NCBI RefSeq assembly: GCF_013408425.1
Contig: NZ_JACBYV010000001.1
Span: 2,604,001 to 2,668,000 of the forward strand
DNA length: 64,000 bases
Source: Pseudomonas flavescens
GTDB taxonomy: Bacteria; Pseudomonadota; Gammaproteobacteria; Pseudomonadales; Pseudomonadaceae
Reading direction: 5' to 3'
Shown: positions 62,180-64,000 of the stretch, piece by piece
Layout of the letters: every line of letters begins with the position of its first letter
Position numbering within the stretch: position 1 is the stretch's first letter
Translations under genes and position numbers: made by a program
Notes under the pieces: model-generated
Told to the model about the DNA's origin: nothing
Database searches by the model: none
The model's input: the letters and a program-made list of their open reading frames with translations, nothing else

Positions 62180-64000
62180 ATGAAGCACCTGCCCTCCCTC
62201 ATCACCCTGGCCCTGGCACTTTCCCATGGCATGGCCCTGGCGCAGAGCGCCGACGTCAGTCAGGACACCGCGCGCCTGAAAGCCGTACGTGTCGATGGCC
62301 AACGCCTGCAACAGGATCCTCAACGCACGCCCAGCTCCTCCACCGTGATCGACGGCAAGGAGCTGGAGCGCCAGGGCATTCAGTCCCTGGAAGACCTTCC
62401 GCAACTGGCGCCCGGCCTGGACGTGGCGGTGGTCGATCCGTTCGACACCCGCCTGACCGTACGCGGCATCGGTGACGGCGGTGGCACCGAGATCAACATC
62501 GGCATGCCCAGCAGCGTCGGCCTTTTCCTCGACAACGTCTACCTGAGCCGCCCGGGGATGCTTTCCAACGACCTGCTGGATATCGAAAGCGCGACCGTGC
62601 TGGCGGGCCCGCAAGGCACGCTATATGGCTACAGCACCACCGGTGGCGCCATCGACATCCGCTCGCGCAAGCCGACGTTCACTCCGGAAGGCTCGATCCG
62701 CCAGTCCTTCGGCCAACGCGGCCTGACCCAGACCCAGGCAATGTTCTCCGGCCCGCTGAGCGAAACCCTGGCCGGGCGCATCAACGTATCCCACAGCGAA
62801 CGCGGTGGCTACGTCAAGAACCAGTACAGTGGCCATCAACTCGGCGGCAGCATCAAGGATGGTGTGCGCGGCCAGTTGCTCTGGGTTCCAGCCGATGACT
62901 TCAGCCTGCGCCTGATCGCCGACTGGAATGACGCACGCAATGCGCCGGTATCGGTACTGGAGTCGACCAACCGTACCAACGGCCGTGATCTGTTCCTCGA
63001 ACGAGCCGCCCGTGCCGGTGCGAGCCCGGTGGTGGGCGGCGTGAATACCGACGACGAGAACAACACCCGCCTGCAGCAAGGTGGGGTTTCCGCCGAAGCC
63101 AACTGGACGCTCGACGGTGGCTACAACCTGCGCTCCACCACCGCCTTTCGATATTTCGGTTACAAACCCAGCACCACCGATACCCTCGACATTCCGCTCT
63201 ACTCGGACAGTGGTGCCGATGTGCGCGACCGTATCTGGTCCCAGGAAATTCGCCTGGACTCACCGCGCGGCGAGCATTTCGACTACGCCCTCGGCGCCCT
63301 GTACTTCGGCGAGAACCTCGACACCTACGCCCACGACAATTACGCGGACAACGACCAGGCTGCCACCTGGTACGGCAACCGCAACCTCAACGGCAAACTG
63401 GTACAGCGCTGGGGCGAAATCGACGAACGCATCTTCTCGCTGTTCACCCAGGGCACCTGGCACGTCACCGACAAGTTCGACATCACTGCAGGCGTGCGCG
63501 GCACTCATCAGCGCAAACAAGGTTCCTTCGTTCGGGTCAACCGCAACGACTTCAACTCCGGCGAACTGGTGCAGCGCAAATTCCTGCCCTCCGGCCTGCT
63601 CAACTTCAGCTACTGGTTCGTACCCGACGTGCAGGGTTACCTGACCCTGGGCTACGGCGAAAAGGCCGGCGGCCTGAACATTTCCTCCGGCGCGGCAGGC
63701 AGGGCTGGCACCGAAAGTCTGTTCATCCTCCCGGAGTCCACCCGCGGCGCGGAGCTGGGCCTCAAGAGCAAATGGTTCGATCAACGTCTGAGCGCGGATG
63801 TGGCGCTGTTCTGGTCGCGGGTGAACGACTTCCAGACCAACGCCTATGACGAGGAATTCCAGACCTCGTACCTGATCAACGCTGGCAGCATCCGCTCGCG
63901 CGGTGTGGCGGCCAGCATTGGCCTGACGCCCATCGACGGCTTGAGCCTGAACCTCGACGGCACCCTACTCGATGCCAGCTACATGGAGTTCAGCAACGCC
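62180..64000 (+). CDS. TonB-dependent receptor, 5' part (runs off the window)
   Basis: 607 codons from ATG 62180 to the last base, with no stop. Signal peptide ends LAQS; plug motifs EDLPQLAPGLDVAVVD, LAGPQGTLYGYSTTGGAI and barrel strands such as FDITAGVRGTH and YLTLGYGEKAGGLN follow. It resembles the receptor at 50493 in layout (both have YLSRPGM/YLGRPGM-type plug segments and EKSGG/EKAGG strands), so both may import sulfate esters. AGGA precedes the ATG. About 150 residues of the barrel should lie beyond the window. Confidence 0.88.
   Translation, partial: MKHLPSLITLALALSHGMALAQSADVSQDTARLKAVRVDGQRLQQDPQRTPSSSTVIDGKELERQGIQSLEDLPQLAPGLDVAVVDPFDTRLTVRGIGDGGGTEINIGMPSSVGLFLDNVYLSRPGMLSNDLLDIESATVLAGPQGTLYGYSTTGGAIDIRSRKPTFTPEGSIRQSFGQRGLTQTQAMFSGPLSETLAGRINVSHSERGGYVKNQYSGHQLGGSIKDGVRGQLLWVPADDFSLRLIADWNDARNAPVSVLESTNRTNGRDLFLERAARAGASPVVGGVNTDDENNTRLQQGGVSAEANWTLDGGYNLRSTTAFRYFGYKPSTTDTLDIPLYSDSGADVRDRIWSQEIRLDSPRGEHFDYALGALYFGENLDTYAHDNYADNDQAATWYGNRNLNGKLVQRWGEIDERIFSLFTQGTWHVTDKFDITAGVRGTHQRKQGSFVRVNRNDFNSGELVQRKFLPSGLLNFSYWFVPDVQGYLTLGYGEKAGGLNISSGAAGRAGTESLFILPESTRGAELGLKSKWFDQRLSADVALFWSRVNDFQTNAYDEEFQTSYLINAGSIRSRGVAASIGLTPIDGLSLNLDGTLLDASYMEFSNA

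Overview
The window comes from a high-GC gammaproteobacterium that is almost certainly a Pseudomonas, probably of the mendocina/alcaligenes/aeruginosa side of the genus. The support is a complete nfxB-mexCD-oprJ locus, an OprP/OprO-type porin, a DUF2790 protein, the block azoR - small secreted protein - LysR - ppiA - ABC exporter, and an AtsRBC/SftR/SftP-like sulfate-ester cluster. From memory of P. aeruginosa gene order, most of positions 17,000-44,000 looks like ordinary conserved chromosome. No phage, integron, CRISPR array or complete insertion sequence was seen.

Layout. 1-6,715: end of azlC, azlD, an atypical CDF-type transporter, a cytoplasmic DsbA-family protein, a decayed arginase-family pseudogene, an AraC regulator divergent from a secreted alpha/beta hydrolase, and a NepI-like MFS exporter. 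6,760-10,905: an SDR/DoxX pair divergent from an HxlR regulator, a lipoprotein, a VOC/bleomycin-resistance-like protein, tRNA-Thr(CGT) with promoter and terminator, CvfB, and a small conserved protein. 11,179-20,702: an LTA-synthase-like phosphoglycerol transferase, a periplasmic solute-binding protein, a DUF2513-like protein, a secreted subtilase with a Glu in place of the catalytic Asp, a small secreted partner candidate, a DEAD-box helicase, RarD and AzoR. 20,779-31,739: LysR, PpiA, ABC exporter, DUF2790, a FemAB-like acyltransferase, the porin, a KAS III-like enzyme, and a LysR/SDR pair. 31,868-36,654: Prc protease, an EAL-CBS-GGDEF protein behind a Pho-box-like array, and a Phd/HTH plus unknown-protein gene pair. 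36,786-43,294: nfxB and mexCD-oprJ around a perfect palindromic operator candidate. 43,360-47,334: a chemoreceptor, an EAL protein and an AraC regulator. 47,367-64,000: the aryl-sulfate region.

The aryl-sulfate region is the most distinctive part. Two arylsulfotransferase-family proteins, two TonB-dependent receptors, an SftR-like LysR regulator, two AtsR-like binding proteins, a double-domain AtsB-like permease and an AtsC-like ATPase together suggest outer-membrane capture, periplasmic binding and import of sulfate esters. Sulfuryl transfer to another acceptor, rather than plain hydrolysis, may be the enzymatic step, because no sulfatase gene is visible here. GlpT and a fosmidomycin-resistance-type MFS exporter sit inside the same region, and a 173-bp element with 17-bp inverted repeats lies exactly at the lysR stop codon.

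Limits: starts were chosen by reading ribosome binding sites and recalled family lengths. No database search or alignment program was run, so family names rest on recognised motifs and remembered sequences.
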